The position numbers and the translations under genes are program-made. The notes under the pieces are model-generated. The model made no database searches, was not told where the DNA came from, and was given only the letters and a program-made list of their open reading frames with translations. Positions 40,578-58,560 of a stretch of 64,000 nucleotides of DNA are shown in pieces. Origin of the DNA: Bolinopsis microptera (taxonomy: Eukaryota > Ctenophora > Tentaculata > Lobata > Bolinopsidae); assembly GCF_026151205.1 (NCBI RefSeq), contig NC_087073.1, forward strand, positions 12,491,578-12,555,577. Reading direction: 5' to 3'. Within the stretch, counting starts at the first letter, position 1. Each line of letters starts with the position of its first letter.

Positions 40578-41156
40578 TCATTGCAAAGTACAAGTCTGGT
40601 CTAGATAGTGCGCAGTTCCTCTCAAAGCGGATAGACCAATTTTTTCTGGTGACACCGACAAGATTTTATCAGAATCTCCAGCTGGCTTCCTCTTCTTTCT
40701 TCTTCTCAGTGGTGGCCTGGCCCTGACACGTTCTCGGGAAAGCTTCATCCGCTTATATTTGTGCTCTAAATCTGGAGACATCTCCAGCGGAGGTCTCTTT
40801 GTCCCATATAATTGACGTTCTATTGAGTCTTTCATCGGTGAGAGAAACGAAAAGTCACTTTGAGTGCCAATGTCAATACTGGCATTAGAGTCTGTGGATC
40901 TCAGATCAAGTGTGCAGTTCAAACTCTGGGAATCTGGGTCCAGGATACCACTGTCGCCACTGAGGGTAAGTTCGGGACAGGTAACATCAATTTCGTAGTA
41001 GATCATGGAGTTATTATGTTCCTCATTTTGTGCGGCTTGTACTACGCATGGACCCTCTCCACAGGCCCAAGATGATGGGTCGGGTGGCGTCTGATAATCA
41101 TGTTCAGATTCGTAGTCTTTGTTCAGTGCAGTCTTCTCAATTTCAGGATTTGACAT
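40578..41156 (-). CDS. Putative nuclear protein, unidentified
   Basis: The frame runs from ATG at 41156 (MSNPEIEK) to TGA at 40578, 192 residues, and is open upstream to 41255, so this may be the last exon of a longer gene. The N-terminal half is acidic and Ser/Asp-rich. The C-terminal half is basic with an evident nuclear-localisation cluster (PPLRRRKKRKPAG). Three SP sites (LSPMKDS, MSPDLE, VSPEKIG) look like proline-directed kinase targets. No known domain was recognised. Codon variety and composition look coding, but splice evidence is weak. Confidence 0.45.
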   Translation of the reverse strand: MSNPEIEKTALNKDYESEHDYQTPPDPSSWACGEGPCVVQAAQNEEHNNSMIYYEIDVTCPELTLSGDSGILDPDSQSLNCTLDLRSTDSNASIDIGTQSDFSFLSPMKDSIERQLYGTKRPPLEMSPDLEHKYKRMKLSRERVRARPPLRRRKKRKPAGDSDKILSVSPEKIGLSALRGTAHYLDQTCTLQ

Positions 41157-41432
41157 GATGACTTCTTGCACTGGTGTAAGGAAAGTGTTTGAATGAGGTA
41201 GCGTAAATGCAATATCAAATATACAATAATAACAATATACAGTATAGAATATCAAATATATAGTAGTAATAGCAGTTGTCTAGTAAATCTGTAATGTTCA
41301 TCGTCCTAGAATTAAAGGTTTTGGCACCTTAATAGTGTATTAGTACATTTTGAGAAGGACTAGTTCCACAGCAAGCATCCTATTTTCATACCTAATGTCT
41401 CTTCTATGTCAACAATCTAAACACCGATTAAT
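41157..41432. other. No gene seen
   Basis: Upstream flank or intron of the preceding minus-strand gene. Confidence 0.35.
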
Positions 41433-41689
41433 ATCTATTAGGGGTCACATATTACGTAATCAATATTTTGGCAATTTTTACCCCCCCCCCCCCCCCCCAT
41501 ATTACGTAATCAAGGTTTGACGAAAATTTTCCAATTGGTATTTCGAAAATCGGTAAAAAATTAAAATTTTGATTACGTAATCAACGACCATAACCCCCTC
41601 CCCCCCCCCCCCCGTAGTAAACCGTAAGCATTTGAAAACCCCCCCCCCCTCGGCTGATTACGTAATATGTTAACGACCCCTAATAGCAG
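41433..41689. mobile_element. MITE with CTATTAGGGGTC ... ATTACGTAATC termini
   Basis: The left end CTATTAGGGGTC-ACATATTACGTAATC and the right end GATTACGTAATATGTTAACGACCCCTAATAG are inverted copies. The left end lacks five bases (GTTAA). The interior is non-coding and has three long C runs. This is the best-preserved copy of the family in the window. Confidence 0.85.
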
Positions 41690-42649
41690 GCCGTCATTTT
41701 TCGGCCATGCAACTGCAAGAGATTACAGTCTTGAGAGGTATTTTAATATACGATCAGCTGTTAAAAGATGCTTCAAAACTCCCTTAACTCATAGCATAGT
41801 TATGACTTACCCAAGCATTTTCGTCTACAGGAGGAACGGAGTGGATAAAGGCGTGTAGATGCCATCTACTTTAAATTACTACAATTTATAAATCAAATTT
41901 TCTTGTCATTGATAAGCTAGTTAAGTAATAATTAGCAACGGATTTACAATCCAACACTTCCTATAAGACCCGTGTCAACATGATGTGTCTCATGTTTGCC
42001 AAAACGCACCAACAATTGTACAACCAACTGGCAACGTCACAAATACTAACACATGTAAGAGCTGGCAGTAAAAGCAATGAGAAAAAGATTAGCAAATGAA
42101 TTTGTTTATCGATGAGCTAGGTCACCTGACTTGTTATCAACGTAGCTATTACATACACTTTGTTATCAAGTTTTTACACATACAACATAGCATTATTCAG
42201 ATGTGTAGATTATTACATAAAATATAAATATATAATATACAATATAGTGTCTTATGTAATCTTATATCATGTGCTGTTGATCAATAGAATGGCATTAGAA
42301 AATTTACCGTAATTGGTGTCACTTTAGACCCCTAAATTTCGATCCCAAAGTGATTTAAAAAACGCAAAATTAATAAATCTAATGTTAAAGTGTCTTGGTG
42401 GAACCACTTTTCTCCATACCATGTGTTTCATGAGCTACCCTGATCAATGCTCATCATAAGCTGGTTTTTCCGTACATACCCCTCAAGATACCATCTTGGA
42501 ATCGAGGCTACCCCTTTGCGATGCAATCCCGGAAGGATCCCGGATCAACTTAAGATAAAGCGATGAAGTTAACTGACAGAAAGCATGAAATTCAACCTAC
42601 AGTTAGATATGCGTCGTCTTCCAATTATATCGGTCCTGATATTTGAAAT
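41690..42649. other. No gene seen
   Basis: AT-rich, no exon or clear repeat. Confidence 0.4.
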
Positions 42650-42865
42650 TTTTTATCGCCTCTCGGATCCTATAGGATTTGAGTATCCTATCGGGTCCGA
42701 GAGCAAATCCTATCGGCACTCGGAATTGTTAAATCCTATCTCCGCTAGGATTAGCGCTCGGATCCGATAGGTTTTTAATTTCCTATCGGCTCCGAGAGCA
42801 AATCCTATCGTCTCTCGGAAATTACACATCCTATCGCCGCTCGGCGATAGGAATTCATCGGAGGT
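42650..42865. repeat. Tandem duplication rich in ATCCTATCGG / CTCGGA motifs
   Basis: Two ~110-bp units share TCCGAGAGCAAATCCTATCG and AAATCCTATC.CCGCT. CCTATCGG or its complement occurs repeatedly in both orientations, giving dense short dyads. GC-rich relative to the flanks. Confidence 0.65.
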
Positions 42866-44043
42866 ATCCTGGGGGGACTGGATCGGCGTTACACGTTAGG
42901 ATTGATAAAATCCGAGATGTGTCGGACGCGCCAGGATATAATATCCTATTATATGGGAATCCTATCTAATTTGAATCGCAGAAATCGACGTTCTGAACAG
43001 CCGTGATATGCATGTACAATGCAATGTAGCATTTCATTTGGCGCAATGAATATCTGTAATATATTCGCTGGGCGCCTTCCATCAATACAATCATAATATC
43101 AGTAAAATTTGATTTAGAGATGTTTTCTTGTGTTTGAAGTTTGAAGTGATATTTCCAATTTGGTATATATAAATTCGTCAAAACTTGCACTAATTATCAG
43201 TCTTAGGACAATTTTACTATCTTTGAAGTTTTAGGAAAATCCTATGATAGGATCCTAAGGATCTGGAGATGTTCACTTGCGTTCCATGGCGCACCATGAA
43301 TTTAAAAATATTTTCATGTGTTTCAGGAGATATCTCAAATTTGGCAAATAGAAATTCACCAAACTTTAAGAGATTGTCAGTCTTATAACAATCTTACCAT
43401 CTGGGACGTTTGAACAAAATCATATTGTTGGATAAAATAATCGACTTTCGTCAAATATTGTTCCGCGGAACAAATGGAACGGAAAGACAAATTCCACCGT
43501 ATACCATCTGCTAAATACAGAGGAGAGGAGGATGTATACATAGGAGAAGAGGATGTATTCTTGGTTTTTGTGGCACGGCCCCCATCTTGTAATTAGCCTA
43601 TTATCGAGCTATTGCCAGTAGTATTATTTTACTTTATTCTGACGTTTCGTCCATGACAAAAGCGTGTAGCCGAAACGTCGACTACATTTTGTTTATTACA
43701 TTAAGTGGAGATTCTCACTTCGTAGTTCGTCCCCAACAATCAAAAAAGAAAACACACCATGTACAATATATGAAGGGCCAGCCATGCCTTATTCTTCATA
43801 AAAATCCCAAGATCGGTTAAAATGGTTAACCTAACGATTATTTTTAGTTTATTATACTGGGTATAATATACGACGGAGCCAGTAAGGCCATACTTTACAG
43901 TATTAAAAGGTATTTAATTGGTTTATTTCAAGGTACATATAATCGTTACTGTTAGATGGGTAGTGACTGTTTATGATTTCAACATTGCACCTCTTGATAT
44001 TATGGAGTTTAATTAGAGAAGCACCGTCAGATACAGGCTGGGT
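42866..44043. other. No gene seen; small CGAAACGTCGAC palindromic motif
   Basis: No coding exon. At 43640-43690, GACGTTTCG and CGAAACGTC form a short dyad around CATGACAAAAGCGTGTAG. Similar motifs recur in many invertebrate repeats, but I cannot name the family. Confidence 0.35.
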
Positions 44044-44206
44044 GCCACACAGCTTGCCACACAGCTGGCCCCACAACTTGCCACACAGCTGGCTACACAG
44101 CTTGCCACACAACTTGCCACACAGCTGGCTACACAGCTTGCCACACAGCTGGCTACACAGCTTGCCACACAGCTTGCCACACAGCTGGCCCCACAACTTG
44201 CCCCAG
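44044..44206. repeat. 12-bp minisatellite (CCACACAGCTTG)n
   Basis: About 13 units alternating between GCCACACAGCTT, GGCTACACAGCT and GGCCCCACAACTT variants, with a higher-order period of 24-36 bp. As the unit is a multiple of three, both strands stay open: Leu-Pro-His repeats on + and Gly-Lys-Leu-Cys repeats on -. A gene product is not supported. Confidence 0.85.
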
Positions 44207-44977
44207 GTATTCTTTTAGTTGGTCACCACTCTCCAGATGTTAGTCATATCCGAAAACGCAAATATGGCCATGTACGTAAGACCCGAAACATTTTGGTATT
44301 TAATAATACCAACAAAAAAACAATTAATATTAGTTTGCGAGATCTCAAGGACAGGGGGAGTATGTAATCTCAGGTTGAGCCCCAGACCTTTGGTATCGAA
44401 CGATTCATGTGGCGTGTGGTCCGAGAACCTTAAATACTTCAGGCTCATGATGTACGAATTGAGGCTTGTTATTTGATTAATGATTTAATAAATTTATCTC
44501 TTGATCCAATAAACATATCACTTGTCTATAAACTTTGTAGAGGGGGAGTCGATTAAAACTATTGTATCATAGGAAACCACATTATTCGTCGAACACTCAC
44601 AAGCAGCGCATAGTAATCATATCAAACACTAAATAACAGGGATTTAAAAAGCTTTCAAAAACTTAACTAAACATACTAACGGAAACTGAAACTTCTATTT
44701 AATTACATAAAAACATACACAATGACCTATACAATAAATACTATACTATATAACAAAATTGTTATCTGGAACTTTATAAATAAAATACTACGCAGCTACA
44801 GTTAATTTAATTTCTATGAAGGCAAGTTGCACAGAACTCCAGGGCCACTGGATTATTCGTCATACAATATAATATCAGTTTCCTATTCTATTTTAATTTA
44901 AGTGAAAAACGAAATATTTAGTTGATTTTTTATCAGTTGAATAAAGTCCGATTCAACTGTTGAAGTGCTAAGTTCTC
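44207..44977. other. No gene seen; includes the HPPD 3' flank
   Basis: AT-rich. The portion next to 44978 should be HPPD 3' UTR. No clear polyadenylation signal was found on the minus strand. Confidence 0.35.
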
Positions 44978-51012
<6,035 letters not shown>

Positions 51013-52024
51013 CTGGTAGTCACATTTAATAGTTAAGATAAATAACAAAGCATAAGTAAAGAACATTAAACAAACTTGGAAACTTAAACTAGATAGTTAA
51101 GTTTGCATTTCGATAGTAAATTTGCTTGTATTGCTTTCCCTTCAGATGGAGGAATGTCACTCTATCATAATATACATATTGTATAGCCATGCTCAAATAC
51201 TATTATGCTAACTCACCATATTTTCAAGAAGCTAACTGTTCCATGAAAAGAATAAATTGAGATAGTTTGAATCATCATCATTAAAATTAAATTTGCAAAT
51301 TGAATCAATGCAAAAATTGCGTAGTAATCAAGAAGTATGAAATATGTCATTAATCTACTTGTCATTGATCTACTTCAAAATAAACAAAGGTGGGCAATGA
51401 ATGAAATGATGTCACATCTGCTTAAATTGGTTAAACTCATTTACCCATTTTTTTTCCCTACTCGTGCCGAAGGCCAAAAGATCGAGGAATAAGTAAACGG
51501 GTGTTGGATATATGAGGTGGCCCGATGGAACCTGCATGATGCAATAGTCTGCTCCTTCGAACTAGATACCACTCCCCTATAAGTAAGTGTATCGAAGCAT
51601 TTGTTATGCTGCGCGCGACGCACCAAGTTTAATTACATACAGTGTAATTCCCCTTCCGCAAAGTTATTTTCCGCAATTTTCTGATTCATTTATTGTTGAT
51701 TCGGGCGGCGCGGCATTGGGTCAAATAAATCGGTCAGTTTTTACCATGCACGAATCCCACTCAGTTATAAAAACATAGTATGCTAATATGGTGCACTTTT
51801 TTTCCAGTCCACACTTTTCACTCAAAAGAATTAATGACAAGTACATGATAGGGAAAATTGAGCGTCCGTGTTTAACCGCGGCGAAATTCTTTGTTTATTA
51901 AAGACGTTTTCAAACTTTACAGAGTACCGCAATTATATCGGATAAATAAACTCGAATACATTATTGCCCCCGCGAATCAGATGTAAAACATAACATCCGG
52001 TTGTTAATTTTATGGAAAAATTTT
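51013..52024. other. HPPD upstream region, first exon not located
   Basis: The exon ending at 51012 begins in phase 0 with [10 protein letters not shown], close to the second residue of animal HPD. The initiating exon is therefore only a few codons long and could not be picked out here. Confidence 0.4.
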
Positions 52025-52105
52025 CGCATCGAGCAGGTTTGAACCTGCGCGGGCATTGCCCATCAGATTTCAAGTCTGACGCCTTAACCACTCGGCCATC
52101 GATGC
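52025..52105 (-). tRNA. tRNA-Ser (UGA) copy with a one-base T-arm deletion, possible pseudogene
   Basis: Identical to the tRNA at 47295-47376 except in the T arm: GCAGGTTCAAACCTGC in place of GCAGGTTCGAACCCTGC, that is one C lost and one G>A. This leaves a six-base T loop or a four-pair stem. The internal promoter boxes remain intact, and a T5 run follows, so it may still be transcribed. Flanks of the two copies do not match, so the duplicated unit is small. Confidence 0.8.
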
Positions 52106-53477
52106 TTATGAATTAGACAGTTCAAATTGTAAATAAACTTCTATAATACAGTTAGCATAGTATAGGAACAAATGCACATCACCCCATGAGTTAAGAGACA
52201 GAATGTTATACAAAACTTCCTTATGACCTCACAAGGCCAAGGTTTCAAACCTTCAATTTTGAGAGAAGACAATTTTTTTTAGAGAAGACAATTTTATTAT
52301 TTATCACCAATTTATTACAGAATCAATCAATAAATATATAATACATGCTATGATAAATTGACCTTAGAGGAAGGAATGTGTAAGCTCGCAGCTAGCTTTT
52401 ACATAATAGCTACACGTGCTGCAGAAGTAAGTAGTAAGTAAAATACAATTTTCTTTGATCCAGGTTGACTGCTGAGAGTGATGAATTTTAATGAGTATGC
52501 TCACTATTAATTTTTACATATCACATACTATATGCTTGTAACAATACCAAATACATAGTAATACCAAATAAACCCTCTTACTAGCTATTACTATGGGTTC
52601 CTGTCTAATATTAAATGTACTAAGCTTAAAAGTAAATAGAAAGACATATTGTGTAAAAATTTTAAAAAAATTTGAACTTCAAGCAATTGCCTAGAAACTT
52701 CCATTAACTTGATAAAATTGAGAACCTAAGCACTATTAATACAAGCACAGACAGCTGACTTTAAAGATACTCGACTCCCAACAATTTTAAATGCAGTAAT
52801 CAAATCTAATTGGCTCGGCACACACTTACTATTACTATCATGAGTGTACTATAGACAGAACATCTCTCAAAATCCGTTTTGGGCAGCTTTTAACCATTTG
52901 TTGTAATGTTTTTAGATACTAAATATCTAAATTTATAAACATTTTTATCGGAACGAATTAATTGGATATTTTAATAATTGATTCGGTTAGTTTTATCTGA
53001 TAATGAATTGATAAAGAAAAGATTATATTGATATTGTTTATTATGAACGAAGCTAACTCTAGACATAGTTAATAGTACTGTCCTTTTAACAAAGGGACAT
53101 GGAGTATAACGACCAAGTTTGCATAAATTTCTATCCAACAAAGAACGGAGAGGCAAAGGTGGGGCGTATACTTTATTTTATGCACTCGTCCGATCCTGTA
53201 TCACCCTCGATTCTTCTCGACGTATCCCATCTATCAAATGTGGAATCTTGATACCAATTTTGTTTGTCTATTTTCTTCCACACCACACAAATTGTTCCTG
53301 ATGCAGCCTCTAGCATTCACTTTTACAACACCAATACTAGTTCCAACAAATAGAATATTTCTTTCAAAAAAAAGCTTGCAGTCCATGTAAAACAGTTAAT
53401 TGCTTTAATAATCAAATTTCACTCATCTGCGCCCAATCAATGTTTGGTGATGATATGCTCAACCAGCCACAACCTTT
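52106..53477. other. No gene seen
   Basis: AT-rich without a supported exon or clear repeat. Confidence 0.4.
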
Positions 53478-54240
53478 TGATTGAAATAAAGTTTCGTGCA
53501 CATACAGAAGGAATGGTTAATAATTTAATATATATGTAGACCAAGGTCTGTGCACGTATGCTTCCTTGAAGAATTCGCAGTTCTTTTTAGCGGGGCACCC
53601 TACCTTAAAGCAAATTGAGTATAATAATCAAATTCCAAGAGAAATAATCAGAAATCGAATACCATTAAATAATATGATATATAGAGGAGTAGTAACCATA
53701 TTTACTATGCATAAATGCCCCAACCACATAGTGTAAATTTATATAGAATTTCAAATTCCATATCATCATTAAACCTCAATGTCCAATATAATAGCCCATG
53801 CAAAATTAAGTAACTCTTATATACCTTTAACTGTCATAACTACTAATTAATTAAACATTTGAACGCACTGTGTTGGGAATGTCTGCCCCGTGCCTGTCCG
53901 GGTCAATAAAGTCATCAAGCATCATGGATGTTATGTTGAGACATCCTCAACCAACAGTATGTGGGAACTCCCACAAAACACCAAAACAGATCTAAGAGAC
54001 ACTTAACAACAGTGGAAAAATAGACCTGTGCCATTTGATTATATAATTTATAAAGCGTATATTTAGGCCCACGTTAAGGGCCTGTTTAATAATTTATTAA
54101 ATTATTATCTAGTTTAGATTTAATAATATAAAAAAAACATTGAAATCTGTTTAACCAGAGAAAAAATTTCTAAACCTAATGCCAGTGAAATAATTTAATG
54201 CAATAATAAGCCTAATGCAATAATGTGTAACTGCCTAACC
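53478..54240 (-). mobile_element. Diverged inverted copy of the 2.96-kb TIR element, interrupted by an insertion
   Basis: The reverse complement matches 30140-30645: GTGCACAGACCTTGGTCTAC, AGGGTGCCCCGCTAAAA, CACTATGTGGTTGGGGCATTT and more, in order. At about 53874-54135 a ~260-bp segment absent from the other copy is inserted, flanked by AAACATTTGA and AAACATTGA (likely target duplication) and ending in a run of A. The terminal AGGACCAGTTAACTG is missing at the near end. Confidence 0.7.
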
Positions 54241-54416
54241 TAAAGCTAAACCGAAACCAAACGACATCTGTCACTGCTGTGTCACTGTCAACTTCTGGTA
54301 CACCACCATAATCAACCAAGTAATCTCAACTGGTGTGGTGGAAATTCATGATTTAATTGACTCTCTTATCTCTACATACAGGTTAAAAACAAAAAAAAAA
54401 AAAAAAAAACTACTGC
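54241..54416. other. Short AT-rich stretch with a poly-A run
   Basis: Contains a nearly pure A run of about 20 bases at 54390-54409, immediately left of the LINE target duplication. Confidence 0.5.
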
Positions 54417-57400
54417 CAGTTTATTGGACTACTTATAGTAGTATACTTACTTACTTTTTTTACTTACTTTGGGCGAATCCCAATCGCAATCCCATTCACT
54501 GTCTGGCCGCCACACGTCTCGATCGCACAAAACATTTCGAAGGTCCGTCAACTGAGCCCAGTGTCACGACTACTACGGGTCCAGTGGAAGGGAGTGGGTC
54601 CTCCTTCCCGGCCCGGGATTGGGAAGACCGCCAGGGAGGATAGTGAGATAACATGGGGCAGAAGCCTCTTGCAATCCCAGCAAATCTGGAACGCCTCGAC
54701 GCAACCACTGAGGCAATAGATGGAAAGGTGCCATAGATGCTGCTTGAGTGGTTGGATGTTTCTTCCACCGGTGTTCTTGGCCTTCATTAAAAGACGGGTG
54801 TAGCAATCCGTTGAGGCCTCTCAAGTTGCTTGTTATGGGTCCATGTCTCTGATCCATAGAGCATTCTGGTTCGCCACAGGCCTAAAGAAATCGTATGGAC
54901 TTTCAGTTGTTCCGGAAATGGCCAGAGACCAACTTTTGCTGTTTAAAATACAGGGCTGACCAGGGCATTCCTTTCCTTGTGTTGAAATCCTTTCTACTGT
55001 CCCCGCAATGAAAGAGCCGAGTATTTTTTAAAGTCATCATCCTGTTTGAATCTGGCGGCCCTGAGATGGAATGTAAGTCGACAGTGTCAGGGAGTTGATG
55101 GTCCATGAACTCGGTCTGTCTTAGAAGCATTCATAGCAAGACCCCAAACTTGTGCGGCTGCATTTTCAAGGTACTTCAGCATAAGTTGGACTTGCTCTTA
55201 TGGTGTGGACATTAAGGGCCCAAAATTCATCACAAAGTCAAGGTCTGGGATTTTGGACCGCAACCACTCTTCGACTTTTCCTAGCACGATGGTAAGACCG
55301 AATTCTTCACCCATGCAGCGTCTAGAGGACAATAGTCCATGGACGAATGTAAAAGAAAGGGTGCTAGAGGTGTCACTTGGAGAACTCCAATAAGTGTCCT
55401 AAAAAAGTCATAAGGCCGTAGAGGGTCTGGACACGAGAGATGATGAGTCAGAAATAAAGCCTGATAGCTCTACAAGTGGAGCAGGATCCGGTAGAGGGAA
55501 GCATGTGGAAAAGGCATCCCGGATTAATGCGGTCAGAACGCTTTCGACAAATCGACAAACAACGATTGCGGCTGAGCGATTTCCATTCTTGCTTTCCTCG
55601 ATTATACGACGAAGGCAGGACCTGTGGAGTGTGGATCTTCTCTAATCGGAAACCATTTTGGTTTGGCCGCAAGAGGGGACAATGAATGGGTCGAGCCGGT
55701 GAGGATGAGGCTTGTTAAAAACTTTCGCTGCAACCGTGCCAGTGAAATGCCACGGTAGTTTCCTGGATTATAGTAAGATCACCCTTTTTTGGGTATAGGA
55801 ATGCATGAGAGGGCCGTTTTTCCAGGCTTGAGGGATCACACCATGCCATGATCTTTGTTACAGAATCCGAGGAGGTGTTCACGTAGCTGGGGACGCTCAG
55901 ACTGAGGGAGGGGATGCTATCCAGACCGGGTGACGTGGAGGATTTGGCGGACTTCAGAAAAACCGTGTCGAGTTACTGACAGGCATAAGGATAGCAGCTG
56001 ATGCAGGTGTCAGAGACTCGCTGGGTTGAAGAAGGGGAGGTGAGGTCCGGCGAGGCTGGTTCTGTGCCTAGAAGGGACTTGAAGGCGCGAACCAGAGTTG
56101 ATCCGGTTCTTCCGGTAGTGCCTCCAGGCACTTTGCAGTATGGCACACGTGTCGGAAGATTTAGTTGCCTGATGATGTGCCAGGAACTTTCGATAGCCTG
56201 TGCTCAGGGTAGTTTTCTCCAGGCAGGCAGTCTGTGTCGAATGTGCTGTGAAGTAGCAGCAGTATAGGCTTCGTCCAGTTGCGTCTTTGCGTCTTCAAGC
56301 TTTTCCTTTGACAAAAAAAGAGGGGAAAGCCCGTGGATCAGGACAGCATCCTTTAGGATATTGCGATGGTGTCAATATAGGATCGTTGTAAGGATTTTCC
56401 CGTTCCCTCTTCCCCTTTTTTTGGCATACACCTTAATGCTGTGCGTGTAACCGCTTTTAACGAGCAGTCGTAGTCGGACTCGAGCTCTGCTTCCTCTAGG
56501 AGTACACTGTACCTGTTTTTTCACTTCAAGGCATACTGGTGTTTCATGATGAATCGTGGGTTCAGTGGAGTCCAGTCAATGCTCCTAAGAGGGACCCGTG
56601 CTGGAGTTTTTGTTGACTCTGTAGCTGGCTTGAACAAAACTGTACAATCCGGTGGATCTGAACCGAAAAGTTTGCATGATGTTGTAACGCTTGAACAGTT
56701 CTTCACACTGTTTGCCCACTGTCTTAACGCCTAGTACAAAGTCCAATTTGATGCGTTTGCTCTTTTGGGGTCTTCTAGTCCAAATTTTATGAGCCGTTTC
56801 GGAAACAGCGGTTAGCAACTATCAGCTGGTGTTGGTCACCAGATCCATAGTCTTCGCCGGTTTGTCGTTGGGTTGACTGATGGAATGTGAAACCGTAGCT
56901 ATGACTGAGCTTCGCGTTGAATCACCGCACACGTGCTAGCATGTTTGAGAGGCACCTTAGAGATATACCTGGTTAGGAGCGTTGTAGATTGCATTGTAGA
57001 CTTCAATATCAACTGCAGTTAGTAGGAGCATAAACAGGAGAGGACTGTGAGGCGAGGATTCCGTTTACATGGTGCAAGATGATTCTGCTATTAACTTTCT
57101 CTACGATAGGAGAGATTCTGGAATTCGAGGAATAAAAGAAACCCAACACCACCAACTGACGCATAAACTGAATTGCATCGTACAGAAGCAGTGATAAGCG
57201 TATATGAGAAGATGTTATCAATTGTTAGGGATTTTTGTGCGTTGAGCGATGCCTTGCAAGGAGATTAACATCATTAGTATGCATGAAGGCGAGTGAGCTA
57301 TCTCCTGTTTAACGTGATACAGGGTTTGAGAGTCCTACAGTTGAAGGGGTAGCTAACCCTGAAAAGGGGTTTCCTACGAACAAAAGGGTAGGTAACAGGT

Positions 57401-57924
57401 TGCTTGCAACTATCAGACCCACCCCTCCCGGGGGTTTAGGGAGGGCCCGTCATACAGGGAGCTACTGCACTGATAGTTAGGGGCTTGAACCCCTCGGCTG
57501 GTTATCGTGTGTCATCATAAAAAGGAGGGGATTTTGTCTAAGTGGCTAGACATTGTTCAGCACGGCGCCACTGCACCCTGGATGTGAACTAATAATCCAC
57601 ACAACCCTCATCAGTAGTTACAATCACGTGCAGGCTTTCATAAACCCGCTTGTTTTTCGAGGTATGAGCTTCCCTCTAGATTCCGCCGTGTTAGTTGACC
57701 CAACAGTCGGATTTCGTTCTTCAATGGACATGCCCGGTCTAGCAGGGTCACCTCGTGCAGGATGGTGGCTCTTCACCACGCACGGACGGCTAAGCTCGGA
57801 TCTAGAAGTCTAGACCGAAGCCCTGGCCCATATTACAGGACCTTGAAACGGATCAGTTCAAAATGAAACTGAACATGACCCACAGCTACAGCTCAGTTTA
57901 TTGGACTACTTATAGTAGTATACT
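54417..57924 (-). mobile_element. Degenerate near-full-length LINE with a 31-bp target duplication
   Basis: CAGTTTATTGGACTACTTAT and its continuation form an identical 31-bp direct repeat at 54417-54447 and 57894-57924. The 3.45 kb between reads on the minus strand as a decayed APE-type non-LTR retrotransposon. An endonuclease relic lies near 57050-57180 (NSRIILHHVNG, VYAPT). RT relics follow near 55470-55680 (RPNQNGFRLEK, TPQVLP) and 55300-55390 (GVLQVTPLAPFLL). A downstream tail resembling the post-RT region ends at about 54460. The 3' end carries an (AAGT)n microsatellite (54447-54476 on +), as in RTE-like elements. Many stops and frameshifts make it inactive. Confidence 0.75.
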
Positions 57925-58198
57925 ATTAGTACTTATTATTGAGTTAGCTGTAATTTACCGAGGTGAGCAAAACATGGATTTATGTTTTTGTATTCACAGG
58001 AAATCTTCATCTTACGAAAACTGAATATTTAAACATACTGTTCAATCAAAATCTAATTTAAGTGCAAACTGCACGTGGTATGTTCAATTAAATATTCAAT
58101 TAAAAGAGGAATTTGTTCCAAAAATGTTCAATGACTATGATACGAAATGTTGACAGCACTCAATTATGAATATAGAGTTTTTCAAATGAACTGTGCTT
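57925..58198. other. No gene seen
   Basis: AT-rich, no exon or repeat recognised. Confidence 0.35.
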
Positions 58199-58273
58199 TA
58201 ACGGGTGATACTCGTATAATATATGTTCCAGTCCAACTCGGCGCGCGTCCTGGTAGGTTCAAGGTTGTAAACT
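58199..58273 (-). repeat. Dispersed ~100-bp repeat, copy 3 (inverted, truncated)
   Basis: Reverse complement of the unit at 25136-25240: ACGGGTGATACTCGTATAAT, CCAACTCGGC and GTCCTGGTAGGTT. Confidence 0.65.
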
Positions 58274-58299
58274 TCACATAGCTATGTGTATACGCGTAC

Positions 58300-58420
58300 T
58301 GCGGTCGCGCCGCGCTACTGCAAGCGAGAGGGCTCTGGTTAGAGCAAGTTGTAAACCTACAATACTGCAAGCGAGAGGGCTCTGGTTAGTGCAATCAAAC
58401 CACCTCAGAGCTGTATCTGT
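58300..58420 (+). repeat. Tandem pair of GCAAGCGAGAGGGCTCTGGT units
   Basis: TGCAAGCGAGAGGGCTCTGG with TTAGAGCAAG occurs at about 58318 and again near 58365. It belongs to the GC-rich foldback family that also occupies 26448-26729 and 59550-59720. Confidence 0.6.
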
Positions 58421-58560
58421 GATCTGGGAGACCCAACCACCAGTAATCAGACTAGATTTTCTACCGAGTGGGAATATACAGAACGATTGGTGACTTTGCA
58501 ATTGCTGACGAGGACAATCGAGAAACTGAGAATTTTCCTTCCTGCCAGTGAAAAAAAAAG

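Noticed and set aside
43903-44218. Overlapping open frames on both strands encoding Cys-Gly-Lys-Leu or Leu-Pro-His repeats
   Set aside because: Both are automatic consequences of a 12-bp minisatellite. No start context, splice site or flanking coding signal supports a protein.
54496-54857. Several overlapping minus-strand frames of 79-94 codons
   Set aside because: They are shadows of the decayed LINE. No frame stays open or matches a host gene.
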